A stretch of 10,894 bases of DNA, from positions 1 through 10,894 of the forward strand of contig JAQWAJ010000026.1 in assembly GCA_028707745.1 (NCBI GenBank), read 5' to 3'. Position numbers and translations under genes: made by a program. Below the pieces are notes generated by a model. The model saw only the letters and a program-made list of their open reading frames with translations, did no database searches and was not told the origin of the DNA. Positions 1-6,517 of this stretch are shown here, in pieces; the stretch's first letter is position 1, and each line of letters opens with the position of its first letter. Source of the stretch: Bacteroidales bacterium. Its GTDB lineage: Bacteria > Bacteroidota > Bacteroidia > Bacteroidales > UBA12481.

Positions 1-817
1 TCGAGGGATAGTTGCCCGTATTCTCTGCCACAACCTGAACATCCCACCCGTTAATGGCAGGGATGGTGGAAATCACGTTAAACTTTTCCTTAACATCCTC
101 AAACTCCCGGTTCGAGACCGACATCTGAAAAACATGCCCGCGCGCCTGGGCGATCAGGTCATCTGGCGGCCCCTCAAAAACCAGCTTGCCCTTTTCGAGC
201 AATGCCATACTGCGGCAGGTGCTGGATATATCGCCAACAATATGAGTTGACAGAATGATGATGATCTCCTTTTCTCCCATTTTCGACAGAAGGTTCCTGA
301 ACCGTATCCTTTCATCCGGATCGAGGCCCGTGGTCGGCTCATCCACGATGACAATCTTGGGGTCGCCGATCAGTGCCTGGGCAATACCCAGACGCCTTTT
401 CATACCACCCGAAAGCTTGCTGGCACTCCGGTCGCGGGCCTCGTATAAGCCAACCTGTTCCAGCATCCGCTCTACTTCCCGGTTACGGACCGACCGGTTG
501 GTCAATCCCGCCAAACGCGCCGAATAATCCAGAAACTCCCAGGTACGATATTTGGCAAAAAACCGGAAATCCTGAGGCAGATACCCTAAAAATGCCCTGA
601 CCTGCTTCCGGTTCTTTTGTAAATCCATTCCATTCACCATCACCCTTCCGGAGGTAGGCTTCATCAGGGTGACCAGAATCCTCATCAAAGTAGATTTACC
701 GGCTCCGTTCGGACCCAATAATCCGAACATCCCGTCTTCAATCACGAGATTAATGTCAGATATCGCCTTATGGCCTCCCTGGTATATCTTATTCAGGTTT
801 TCTATTCTGATTTCCAC
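1..817 (-). CDS. ABC transporter ATP-binding protein (3' end outside window)
   Basis: Nucleotide-binding subunit of an ABC transporter; it hydrolyses ATP in the cytoplasm to drive a membrane permease. The first 272 residues are present and frame is open to the left edge. Visible motifs are Walker A GPNGAGKST at 35-43, Q-loop Gln82, signature LSGGM at 135-139, Walker B IVIVDE at 155-160, D-loop GLDP at 164-167 and H-loop His192. About 80 residues follow the H-loop, as in the export-type ATPases that pair with separate ABC-2 permeases. The start is GTG at 817: a TGA lies two codons upstream and the next Met (residue 30) is inside the ATPase fold. The permease partner, if adjacent, lies beyond the left edge, so the substrate cannot be told. 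No Shine-Dalgarno site is visible. Confidence 0.93.
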   Translation of the reverse strand, partial: MEIRIENLNKIYQGGHKAISDINLVIEDGMFGLLGPNGAGKSTLMRILVTLMKPTSGRVMVNGMDLQKNRKQVRAFLGYLPQDFRFFAKYRTWEFLDYSARLAGLTNRSVRNREVERMLEQVGLYEARDRSASKLSGGMKRRLGIAQALIGDPKIVIVDEPTTGLDPDERIRFRNLLSKMGEKEIIIILSTHIVGDISSTCRSMALLEKGKLVFEGPPDDLIAQARGHVFQMSVSNREFEDVKEKFNVISTIPAINGWDVQVVAENTGNYPS

Positions 818-843
818 GGTTCAGTAAAGATTTAGCAGTTGGA

Positions 844-851
844 TAAAGATA
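844..851 (-). promoter_or_regulatory. Possible Bacteroidota -7 box for the ABC ATPase gene
   Basis: Minus-strand TATCTTTA differs from the TAnnTTTG consensus only in the last base. It lies 26 bases before the GTG start and after the upstream gene's terminator, so a promoter is needed about here. No TTTG at the expected -33 distance is seen, so the call is weak. Confidence 0.35.
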
Positions 852-895
852 GTTTACTTTGGTTTAAACCTGAGGTTGTTAAAAGATGTTAAATG

Positions 896-928
896 AAAAA
901 CCGCAACAGGAGGCCCATTGCGGTTTTT
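896..928 (-). terminator. Intrinsic terminator of the DUF6249-like gene
   Basis: An 11-bp perfect inverted repeat (AAAAACCGCAA / TTGCGGTTTTT) flanks an 11-base loop. Read on the minus strand, the hairpin ends in a U-rich run and sits 20 bases after the stop codon at 949. The arms are A/T-rich at their outer ends, so it could also terminate plus-strand transcripts. Confidence 0.8.
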
Positions 929-948
929 TAATGAAAGGGAAGCTGGGA

Positions 949-1338
949 TTACTCTTTAGCATCCATTTCATCTTTTTTATCCAGATTCCGGCCCATGTAA
1001 AAACCGGCCACCATGCCCATACCCCCGCAAATAAATACAATCCCGCAGGCAAGCAAGGCAAACAGATCCTCGGTCCGCATAATGTCAGAAAATAACACCG
1101 AGATCACAAACCCAACACCCATGCCGATTAAGAGCATTCCAGTCTTCAGCGAAAACTTGACGAACGATCCGCTGCTTCTTCCTTTAATGGCTCTGGGTGC
1201 GTTGGCTCCCGAAAAAAAGGCCGTATCCACCCCTTTTTCAATCATAGCCATCCGTTCCCGGTTCCTGGTGGTGATAAACAAATAGAAAACCCCGAAAACA
1301 GAGGCAAATAACGCTACAAAAACAAATGCTACTGGCAT
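949..1338 (-). CDS. DUF6249-like small membrane protein
   Basis: A 129-residue protein of unknown function, resembling the DUF6249 membrane proteins of Bacteroidota. It has an N-terminal TM helix (about residues 2-22), then a conserved-looking basic/acidic stretch RNRERMAMIEKG, a short soluble loop with GRSSGS, TM2 (about 66-83) and a glycine-rich TM3 (about 92-114), ending in a charged tail. A longer reading from TTG at 1371 is possible, but that codon lies inside a -7-like box, so ATG at 1338 is preferred. The gene is divergent from the ECF sigma and anti-sigma genes at 1437-2449, and such proteins are often found beside sigma/anti-sigma pairs in this phylum. A shared envelope-stress role is inference from position only. 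Confidence 0.75.
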   Translation of the reverse strand: MPVAFVFVALFASVFGVFYLFITTRNRERMAMIEKGVDTAFFSGANAPRAIKGRSSGSFVKFSLKTGMLLIGMGVGFVISVLFSDIMRTEDLFALLACGIVFICGGMGMVAGFYMGRNLDKKDEMDAKE

Positions 1339-1360
1339 ATTGATAATTATTAATTCACCC

Positions 1361-1396
1361 TTTTGACGCAAATGGAATAAATCGGTTACATCTTTG
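1361..1396 (+). promoter_or_regulatory. Possible promoter of the ECF sigma/anti-sigma operon
   Basis: TTTTG at 1361-1365 and CATCTTTG at 1389-1396 resemble the Bacteroidota -33 TTTG and -7 TAnnTTTG elements, with a 23-base gap that is at the long end. The -7-like box overlaps the inverted repeat GTTACA-N10-TGTAAC at 1385-1406, so a bound regulator could act here. A start downstream of the box would leave a leader of roughly 35 bases. Confidence 0.35.
1369..1376 (-). promoter_or_regulatory. Possible -7 box for the DUF6249-like gene
   Basis: Minus-strand TCCATTTG matches TAnnTTTG at five of the six fixed positions and lies 31 bases before the ATG at 1338. No clear -33 TTTG is seen. It would make the alternative TTG start at 1371 impossible, because that codon is part of the box. 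Confidence 0.3.
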
Positions 1397-1436
1397 GATT
1401 TGTAACTGAATTTTATTCCAGGCGTCTAATAATCGA

Positions 1437-2015
1437 ATGCAAGCATTAAGCGATATCGAATGCATCCGGATGGTTCTCCGGGGGGAGAAGGGTTACTTCG
1501 CATTTCTGGTTGAAAAATATCAGGATAAGGCGTATAGCCTCTGCTATAAGATATTAAGAAACAAAGAGGACGCACGGGACGCCGCCCAGGAGGCTTTTAT
1601 CAAGGCTTATGAGGCTTTGCCCACATTCAGGCTCGATTCCGCATTTTCTACCTGGTTCTACCGGATCTTATACAATGTTTGCATTAGTAAAATCAGAAAA
1701 GAGCGATTCATGTCAGCGCTGGAACCGGAAGATCCCGCCTGGAACCATCGGAGAAATGACAATGACGCCATCGGCCAGCTTGACCTTGACGATATGAAAA
1801 AAATGCTTGTCTTTGCTTATGAAGCACTTAGTACCGATGAAATTTTTCTGACCGAGCAGTTTTATCGGGAAGAGTGCTCCATTGAAGAGCTGTCAGGCAT
1901 GACCGGGCTGAGCCAGAGCAATGTAAAAGTCAAGCTGTTTCGTGCCCGGCAGAAAATGAACGAAAAAATCAGATCAGTAATCAAAGAGGAGGTCTATGTA
2001 TGGCAAACCAAATAA
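1437..2015 (+). CDS. ECF-type sigma-70 family RNA polymerase sigma factor
   Basis: A 192-residue alternative sigma factor that would direct core RNA polymerase to a small set of promoters. Region 2 spans about residues 20-92, with the core-binding DAAQEAF at 48-54, STWFYRI at 71-77 and the basic KIRKER at 85-90. A variable acidic linker (95-120) leads to region 4 at about 130-175, where SIEELSGMTGLSQSNVKVKLFRAR forms the helix-turn-helix for the -35-type element; this is shown here only as its ends SIEEL and LFRAR. There is no region 1.1 or region 3, and the length is normal for ECF factors. The last 16 bases overlap the next gene, a membrane protein likely to be its anti-sigma factor. It is not a clear FecI-type system: no FecR or TonB receptor follows. 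Target genes are unknown. Confidence 0.92.
   Translation: MQALSDIECIRMVLRGEKGYFAFLVEKYQDKAYSLCYKILRNKEDARDAAQEAFIKAYEALPTFRLDSAFSTWFYRILYNVCISKIRKERFMSALEPEDPAWNHRRNDNDAIGQLDLDDMKKMLVFAYEALSTDEIFLTEQFYREECSIEELSGMTGLSQSNVKVKLFRARQKMNEKIRSVIKEEVYVWQTK
1987..1992 (+). promoter_or_regulatory. Strong Shine-Dalgarno site for the anti-sigma gene
   Basis: AGGAGG sits 7 bases before the ATG at 2000, inside the last codons of the sigma gene. This is an ideal Shine-Dalgarno arrangement in a phylum where such sites are mostly absent, and it supports the 2000 start. The same bases encode Glu-Glu, so coding constraint could also explain them. Confidence 0.6.
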
Positions 2016-2449
2016 TCCCTGAAGAACAGCTTCGCGATGATTTCCTGTCAGCCATGATCAGATCAGATGAAACTGCCAGCGCTCCCAAGGGTTTCATCGA
2101 TAGTGTCATGAGCCGGATCAGCATACTCCCGTCCCTGCAAACAGCACCCTACAAACCACCTGTTTGGCTGAAATGGGGTGTTCCCGGAGTCATAGTCTCC
2201 TGCCTGCTCATCCTCCTGTTCATAGGGCCGGCCGATGAAACTGCTCCGAATAAAATCGACCTGTCGGTTTTAAACAAGCTGTTTAACACAACCAGTACCT
2301 GGCTTTCCGGTATTAGTCTCGATATGAAAGCTCCTGACCTGACCATGCCCGAAATCACGGTCATCATGCTGATCGGGGGAATGGTTTTATTCTGGGGGTT
2401 CTGGCTATTGTCGCGTTTCCTGGAACGGAAACACAAAACAGATCACTAA
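2000..2449 (+). CDS. Putative membrane anti-sigma factor
   Basis: A 149-residue protein with a cytoplasmic-type N-terminal region of about 55 residues, TM1 at about 59-77, a 40-residue middle segment and TM2 at about 119-139, ending in a basic tail. The stretch APKGFIDSVMSRI (28-40) resembles the conserved N-terminal motif of small proteins that follow ECF sigma genes in Bacteroidota. No zinc-binding HxxxCxxC (ZAS) motif is present, so it is not a classic zinc anti-sigma. Its start overlaps the sigma gene by 16 bases, which suggests translational coupling and balanced amounts of the two proteins. The anti-sigma role is inferred from position and topology. It converges on the permease gene at 2456 with only 6 bases between stop codons. 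Confidence 0.7.
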   Translation: MANQIIPEEQLRDDFLSAMIRSDETASAPKGFIDSVMSRISILPSLQTAPYKPPVWLKWGVPGVIVSCLLILLFIGPADETAPNKIDLSVLNKLFNTTSTWLSGISLDMKAPDLTMPEITVIMLIGGMVLFWGFWLLSRFLERKHKTDH

Positions 2450-2455
2450 TTCCGC

Positions 2456-3541
2456 CTATTTGGGCGCCAGTTTATACAGCACCAGAGCAATCGCGGCAAA
2501 GATGAAGTTCGGGAGCCAAACCGACATCCAGGGTGAAAGATCATCTGCCCTGGCAAACTCCTTGGATATCTGCATAAAAAGAATGTACGAGAAACTCAGG
2601 GCTATACCCAGCCCAATGTGCATACCCATCCCCCCTCTGACTTTCCGGCTCGACAGGGTGACTCCAATGATTGTCAGAATGAAAATGGCAAAGGATCCGG
2701 CAAAACGCCGGTGCCGTTCAATGTCATACATGGGTTCAACATGCCCCCTTGTATGTTCACGTTTGATGAATCTCTTTAATTGCGGGGTGGTCATCGCTTC
2801 TACCACATTAGCCCTCCGGTTGAATTCATCGGGCAACAGATTGAGGGCAGTATCCATTGATTCACCCTGTTTGCCTGCTGTGATGACCTCTTGAAGGCTA
2901 TCGATATCACGGATCCAGTAATCTTTTATTTTCCAGGTCCGGTTGAGGGAATCATAACGGATCGACTCAGCCATCAACTTGGATTTCAGTTTTCCATCCT
3001 CGAATTTTTCCATGGAGAACTTGGTACCCCAGTTGGTGCGTCTTGAAAAACTCTCCAGATAAATATATACATCTTTATCTATCTGCTTATGAATATTGTG
3101 TTCCGGCGTCCCGTAAGCCTTATCGAAATACTTTGCCTCAAATTCAAGGCGCTTTATACTGGAGTATGGAATAAAATAATTCGAAAGGAGAAAACTCAGC
3201 ACAAAAATAATCATTGCCGATACCAGATAAGGATACATCAGCCGGCGATAACTCACTCCGGTCGACAGAATCGCTGTAATTTCATTGTGCATCGACATTT
3301 TCGAGGTAAAGAAAATGACGGCAACAAACACAAAAAGGTAGCTGAAGAGGTTGGAAAAGAATGGAATGAAATTAAAATAGTACTGAAAGATAATATCCTT
3401 CATCGGCGCTTTGTTCGTGATAAAATCATCCACCTTTTCAGAGAAGTCGAAAACAACAGCCAATAAAATAATCAGCGCTCTGGCCAGGAAGAATGTTCCC
3501 AGAAACTTACGGATAATATATCGGTCGAGTTTTTTGATCAC
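2456..3541 (-). CDS. LptF/LptG family permease (YjgP/YjgQ)
   Basis: A 361-residue inner-membrane permease of the lipopolysaccharide export machine; LptB2FG extracts LPS from the inner membrane and feeds it to the LptC/LptA bridge. The family layout is visible: TM1 at about 14-32, TM2 56-79, TM3 103-125, a periplasmic beta-jellyroll region about 135-260, then TM4 281-297, TM5 305-326 and TM6 340-358. The glycine-rich GGMGMHIGLG before TM5 is typical. LptF and LptG are hard to tell apart from sequence in this phylum, so no symbol is given. The start is GTG at 3541, 3 bases after the tgt stop codon; no other start lies near the first helix. It is very likely co-transcribed with tgt. Confidence 0.9.
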   Translation of the reverse strand: MIKKLDRYIIRKFLGTFFLARALIILLAVVFDFSEKVDDFITNKAPMKDIIFQYYFNFIPFFSNLFSYLFVFVAVIFFTSKMSMHNEITAILSTGVSYRRLMYPYLVSAMIIFVLSFLLSNYFIPYSSIKRLEFEAKYFDKAYGTPEHNIHKQIDKDVYIYLESFSRRTNWGTKFSMEKFEDGKLKSKLMAESIRYDSLNRTWKIKDYWIRDIDSLQEVITAGKQGESMDTALNLLPDEFNRRANVVEAMTTPQLKRFIKREHTRGHVEPMYDIERHRRFAGSFAIFILTIIGVTLSSRKVRGGMGMHIGLGIALSFSYILFMQISKEFARADDLSPWMSVWLPNFIFAAIALVLYKLAPK

Positions 3542-3544
3542 AGT

Positions 3545-4675
3545 TTATAAACGATTGGTCAGCGCTGGTAGTATCCCGGTTTTCCATTCGGTAAAATTGC
3601 CATCGACGAGATGGATTCTGGCTTCGCGTACGAGCCACAGATAAAAGGCCAGATTGTGAATGCTGGTAATCTGCGCACCCAACCGTTCATTGGAAATGAT
3701 CAGGTGCCTGAGGTAGGCCTTTGAATAATATCGATCGACATAGGAAGTCACGTCAGGATCGATCGGCGAAAAATCGAGTTTCCATTTCTCGTTTTTCATG
3801 TTCAGGATACCGTTCCGGGTGAAAAGCATGCCGTTTCGGCCATTCCGGGTTGGCATCACGCAATCGAACATATCGATGCCCCGGCTGATTCCTTCCAGAA
3901 TATTGACTGGCGTTCCCACGCCCATCAGATATCTGGGTTTGTCGGCAGGCAATATATCATTAACCACCTCAATCATCTCGTACATCATCTCCTCCGGCTC
4001 TCCGACCGACAGGCCACCGATGGCATTTGCCGGCATACCCTGTTCAGCAATGAAGTGAGCCGACCTTTTTCTAAGATCCCTGCTGACACTGCCCTGCACG
4101 ATCGGTAGAAAAAACTGTTCGTGTCCGTATAAAGGCTCAGTTTTACGGAAATGCTCGATCCCGCGCAGAAGCCAGTTATGGGTGAGCTCCATGGATTCTC
4201 TGGCGTACTTCTCCTCACAGGGATAAGGGGTGCACTCATCAAAAGCCATGGTGAGATCGCTTCCGATAACCCGTTGTATCTCCACCACCTTCTCCGGACT
4301 GAAAAGGTGCCTCGAGCCATCAATATGCGATGAAAACCATGCCCCTTCCGGAGTCAGTTTCCTGCTGGCAGCCATACTGAACACCTGGTAACCGCCACTG
4401 TCGGTCAGAATGGTCCGATCCCAGTTCATGAACCGGTGCACTCCGCCGGCGGCCTGTAAAACCTCCAGGCCCGGACGTAAATAAAGATGATAGGTGTTAG
4501 CCAGTATGACCGGCGCATTGATGTCGTCAGCCAACTCCCGCTGATGTACAGCCTTTACGGTTGCACCCGTACCGACGGGCATAAATATGGGCGTCGGAAT
4601 CTCTCCATGAGCGGTAGTAAAAACTCCGGCCCTGGCCTTACTTCTGGGATCTGAATGTACAATGCGGAAATTCAT
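3545..4675 (-). CDS. tgt: tRNA-guanosine(34) transglycosylase
   Basis: Exchanges guanine for preQ1 at wobble position 34 of Tyr, His, Asn and Asp tRNAs, the committing step of queuosine synthesis in tRNA. The protein has 376 residues, normal for bacterial Tgt. Catalytic-site residues are present: Asp92 in LTDSGGYQVFS, Asp146 in MAFDEC, substrate-loop GGLSVGEP and nucleophile Asp271 in FDCVMPTRNGRNG. The C-terminal zinc site is altered: where the family has DPxCxCYxC, this protein reads DPDVTSYVD, so all three cysteines are replaced (Val309, Ser311, Asp314) while the histidine (His340 in SIHNLAFY) remains. ATG at 4675 is preferred over TTG at 4684; the predicted transcript begins close to both. 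First gene of a two-gene operon with the LptF/G permease. Confidence 0.95.
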   Translation of the reverse strand: MNFRIVHSDPRSKARAGVFTTAHGEIPTPIFMPVGTGATVKAVHQRELADDINAPVILANTYHLYLRPGLEVLQAAGGVHRFMNWDRTILTDSGGYQVFSMAASRKLTPEGAWFSSHIDGSRHLFSPEKVVEIQRVIGSDLTMAFDECTPYPCEEKYARESMELTHNWLLRGIEHFRKTEPLYGHEQFFLPIVQGSVSRDLRKRSAHFIAEQGMPANAIGGLSVGEPEEMMYEMIEVVNDILPADKPRYLMGVGTPVNILEGISRGIDMFDCVMPTRNGRNGMLFTRNGILNMKNEKWKLDFSPIDPDVTSYVDRYYSKAYLRHLIISNERLGAQITSIHNLAFYLWLVREARIHLVDGNFTEWKTGILPALTNRL

Positions 4676-4689
4676 CGTGAGCAAAACCG

Positions 4690-4697
4690 CAAAGATA
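4690..4697 (-). promoter_or_regulatory. -7 box of the tgt promoter
   Basis: Minus-strand TATCTTTG matches TAnnTTTG exactly and ends 14 bases before the tgt ATG, giving a very short leader. No clear -33 TTTG is found upstream. It mirrors the plus-strand box at 4712-4719. Confidence 0.6.
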
Positions 4698-4711
4698 TGG
4701 TATTTTAAAAC

Positions 4712-4719
4712 TATCTTTG
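4712..4719 (+). promoter_or_regulatory. -7 box of the glycosyltransferase-sigma-rsmG operon
   Basis: TATCTTTG matches TAnnTTTG exactly. It lies 14 bases from the mirrored box of tgt, so the two promoters are back-to-back. A TTG codon at 4717 lies within the box and therefore cannot be the translation start of the downstream gene. Confidence 0.6.
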
Positions 4720-4761
4720 AAGCCTGAACCGGTCATGTCCTTTTGTTTAAGTTTTCACTCT

Positions 4762-5925
4762 ATGATTCAGGTACTTACAGATTTATATCGCATCACTTTA
4801 GACCGCTGGACCGACTTTCTTTTTTTAGGTATTGCCGGGCTGACCGTGATCGCCTGGGGCATCCAGCTCTTCTATTATTTTCGCTATTTTCTCCAGATAC
4901 ACCGTTACCGCAAAACAGATGTAAAACAGACGCTTGATCCGGTGACCGTCATCATCTGCGCAAAAAATGAAGAAGATAATCTGATCAAAAACCTCCCGTT
5001 GGTTCTCGAACAGGATTATCCAGAATTTCAGGTAGTTGTCGTAAATGACGGGTCCGATGATGGAACTGCGGAGATTCTGGCCCGGATGGAATTGAAGTAT
5101 AAACATTTGTACGTTACCCGTATCGAGCACACCCTCCCCTACCCGCATGCCAAAAAACTGGCTCAGACCATCGGAGTGAAAGCGGCAAAATATGAGCAGA
5201 TGTTGTTTATCGATGCAGATTGCCGCCCTGCCAGCGCCAACTGGATTCGTTGCATGCAATCCAATTTCCTCCCGAAAACGGAAATCATTCTGGGCTATGG
5301 CGCTTATGAAAAGAAAAAGGGGCTGGTCAACAAATTTATCAGGATGGATACCCTATGGATCGCCCAGCAATACCTGAGCTTTGCAATCCGGGGCATCCCC
5401 TATATGGGAGTCGGCCGAAACCTGGCTTACCGCAGGTCCCTGTTTTTCAAAACCAAGGGTTTTGCCAATCAGCTGCACCTGCAATCGGTCGACGACGACC
5501 TTTTTGTGAACCAAAATGCCAACAAAACAAATACAGCCGTCGAGTTCGATCCCGACAGTGTCACGATTTCCGAACCCATGCCCACCATGGGAGCCTGGCT
5601 GAACCAAAAACGCCGCCATCTGACTACCGGTTTCTATTACCGTCCGCTGCACCGTTTTTTGATTGGACTGGAACTGGTATCACGCGAGTATTTCTATGTC
5701 AGCTTAATTGTATTGCTGGCTTTCTGGAAATTTCCGGGTTATTTGTTTATCTTGTTATTGGTTCGCTGGATTGTTCACCTGTGGATTGTTAAACTAACCA
5801 TGAAAAAATTCAGGGAAAAAGGAATCTGGATCTTCTCATTGGTTTATGACCTGTTTATGCCACTGATTTCCGGCTGCCTGATACTGAAGACAAAACTATC
5901 CAGAAATAAAAAATTTGCCTGGTAA
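4762..5925 (+). CDS. Membrane-bound family 2 glycosyltransferase
   Basis: A 387-residue GT-A fold transferase that would move a sugar from a nucleotide-sugar donor to an envelope acceptor at the cytoplasmic face. An N-terminal TM helix (about 19-43) anchors the catalytic domain: VTVIICAKNEEDNL at 61-74, DGSDDGT at 96-102, metal-binding DAD at 151-153, an acidic SVDDDLF at 242-248 in place of the usual ED catalytic motif, and QKRRHL at 282-287, a variant of QxxRW. Two or three TM helices (about 310-345 and 356-375) close the protein, as in processive-like GT2 enzymes. Start choice: ATG 4762 follows an AT-rich leader; ATG 4735 would add nine residues; TTG 4717 is inside the promoter box. Its stop overlaps the next start in TAATG. 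Donor and acceptor are unknown. Confidence 0.9.
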   Translation: MIQVLTDLYRITLDRWTDFLFLGIAGLTVIAWGIQLFYYFRYFLQIHRYRKTDVKQTLDPVTVIICAKNEEDNLIKNLPLVLEQDYPEFQVVVVNDGSDDGTAEILARMELKYKHLYVTRIEHTLPYPHAKKLAQTIGVKAAKYEQMLFIDADCRPASANWIRCMQSNFLPKTEIILGYGAYEKKKGLVNKFIRMDTLWIAQQYLSFAIRGIPYMGVGRNLAYRRSLFFKTKGFANQLHLQSVDDDLFVNQNANKTNTAVEFDPDSVTISEPMPTMGAWLNQKRRHLTTGFYYRPLHRFLIGLELVSREYFYVSLIVLLAFWKFPGYLFILLLVRWIVHLWIVKLTMKKFREKGIWIFSLVYDLFMPLISGCLILKTKLSRNKKFAW

Positions 5926-6515
5926 TGGTTACTGATCTTTCCGATAAAGCGAAGCAGGATTATGCCCTGGTGCAAAAGGCACGTAGCGGGGATCAGCATG
6001 CCTATGCACAATTGCTGAGTCGTTACTGGGACTCCGTATATTTCATGATTCTCAAGATGGCTCACAATAAGGATGATGCGGAGGATCTGACCATTGAGGC
6101 ATTTGGCAAGGCCTTCAAATTCATTAATAATTACGAACCCGAATTCGCTTTCAGCACGTGGCTGTTCAAGATCGCAAACAATAACGCCATCGATTTTCTG
6201 AGAAAACAGCGTACCAAAACCATCTCGATTGACAGCCAGGGAAGGGATGCTGACGAGGACAATCCGGTCCAGCTGCAGTCCGACACGCCCGATCCGGAGG
6301 AAGTGATGATCCAAAAACAAAAGACCGAATTGCTGAAATTGATCATTACAGAACTAAAGCCCAGGTATTCGCGCCTGGTACAGCTCCGTTATTTTGAGGA
6401 GTATTCCTATGAGGAGATTGCCGAAACGCTGAACCTGCCCATAGGAACCGTTAAAGCCCAGCTTTTCAGGGCAAAAGAGCTGCTGTACCACATTATCATT
6501 TCTAAAGAAGTCTGA
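5925..6515 (+). CDS. ECF-type sigma-70 family RNA polymerase sigma factor
   Basis: A 196-residue sigma factor of the minimal two-domain type. Region 2 covers about residues 25-96, with DAEDLTIEAF at 51-60, STWLFKIANN at 77-86 and AIDFLRKQR at 88-96. An acidic linker (about 104-128) joins region 4 at about 144-187, containing the helix-turn-helix around YEEIAETLNLPIGTVKAQLF. It starts in a TAATG overlap with the glycosyltransferase gene and ends 2 bases before the rsmG start codon, so it should be co-transcribed with both. Unlike the factor at 1437, no membrane anti-sigma candidate is adjacent. Its regulation is unclear: it may be constitutive with the operon or controlled by a partner elsewhere. 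The two sigma factors are only distantly alike. Confidence 0.92.
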   Translation: MVTDLSDKAKQDYALVQKARSGDQHAYAQLLSRYWDSVYFMILKMAHNKDDAEDLTIEAFGKAFKFINNYEPEFAFSTWLFKIANNNAIDFLRKQRTKTISIDSQGRDADEDNPVQLQSDTPDPEEVMIQKQKTELLKLIITELKPRYSRLVQLRYFEEYSYEEIAETLNLPIGTVKAQLFRAKELLYHIIISKEV

Positions 6516-6517
6516 AA

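Noticed and set aside
255..600. Plus-strand open frames opposite the ABC ATPase gene
   Set aside because: They lie antisense to clear Walker B and signature coding sequence and show no recognisable protein features.
861..870. Palindrome GGTTTAAACC upstream of the ABC ATPase gene
   Set aside because: A 10-base AT-rich palindrome with no second copy in the window; chance is sufficient.
1339..1371. Longer DUF6249-like protein starting at TTG 1371
   Set aside because: The codon overlaps a -7-like box, and ATG 1338 begins directly before the first TM helix.
1437..2449. FecI/FecR-type iron-signalling system
   Set aside because: The second protein has two TM helices and no FecR-like domain, and no TonB-dependent receptor is near.
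4717..4761. Longer glycosyltransferase starting at TTG 4717
   Set aside because: The TTG is the last part of an exact TATCTTTG -7 box, so it would lie upstream of the transcript start.
4825..5652. Minus-strand open frames opposite the glycosyltransferase gene
   Set aside because: They are antisense shadows of a well-supported gene with catalytic motifs; no start signals or family features.
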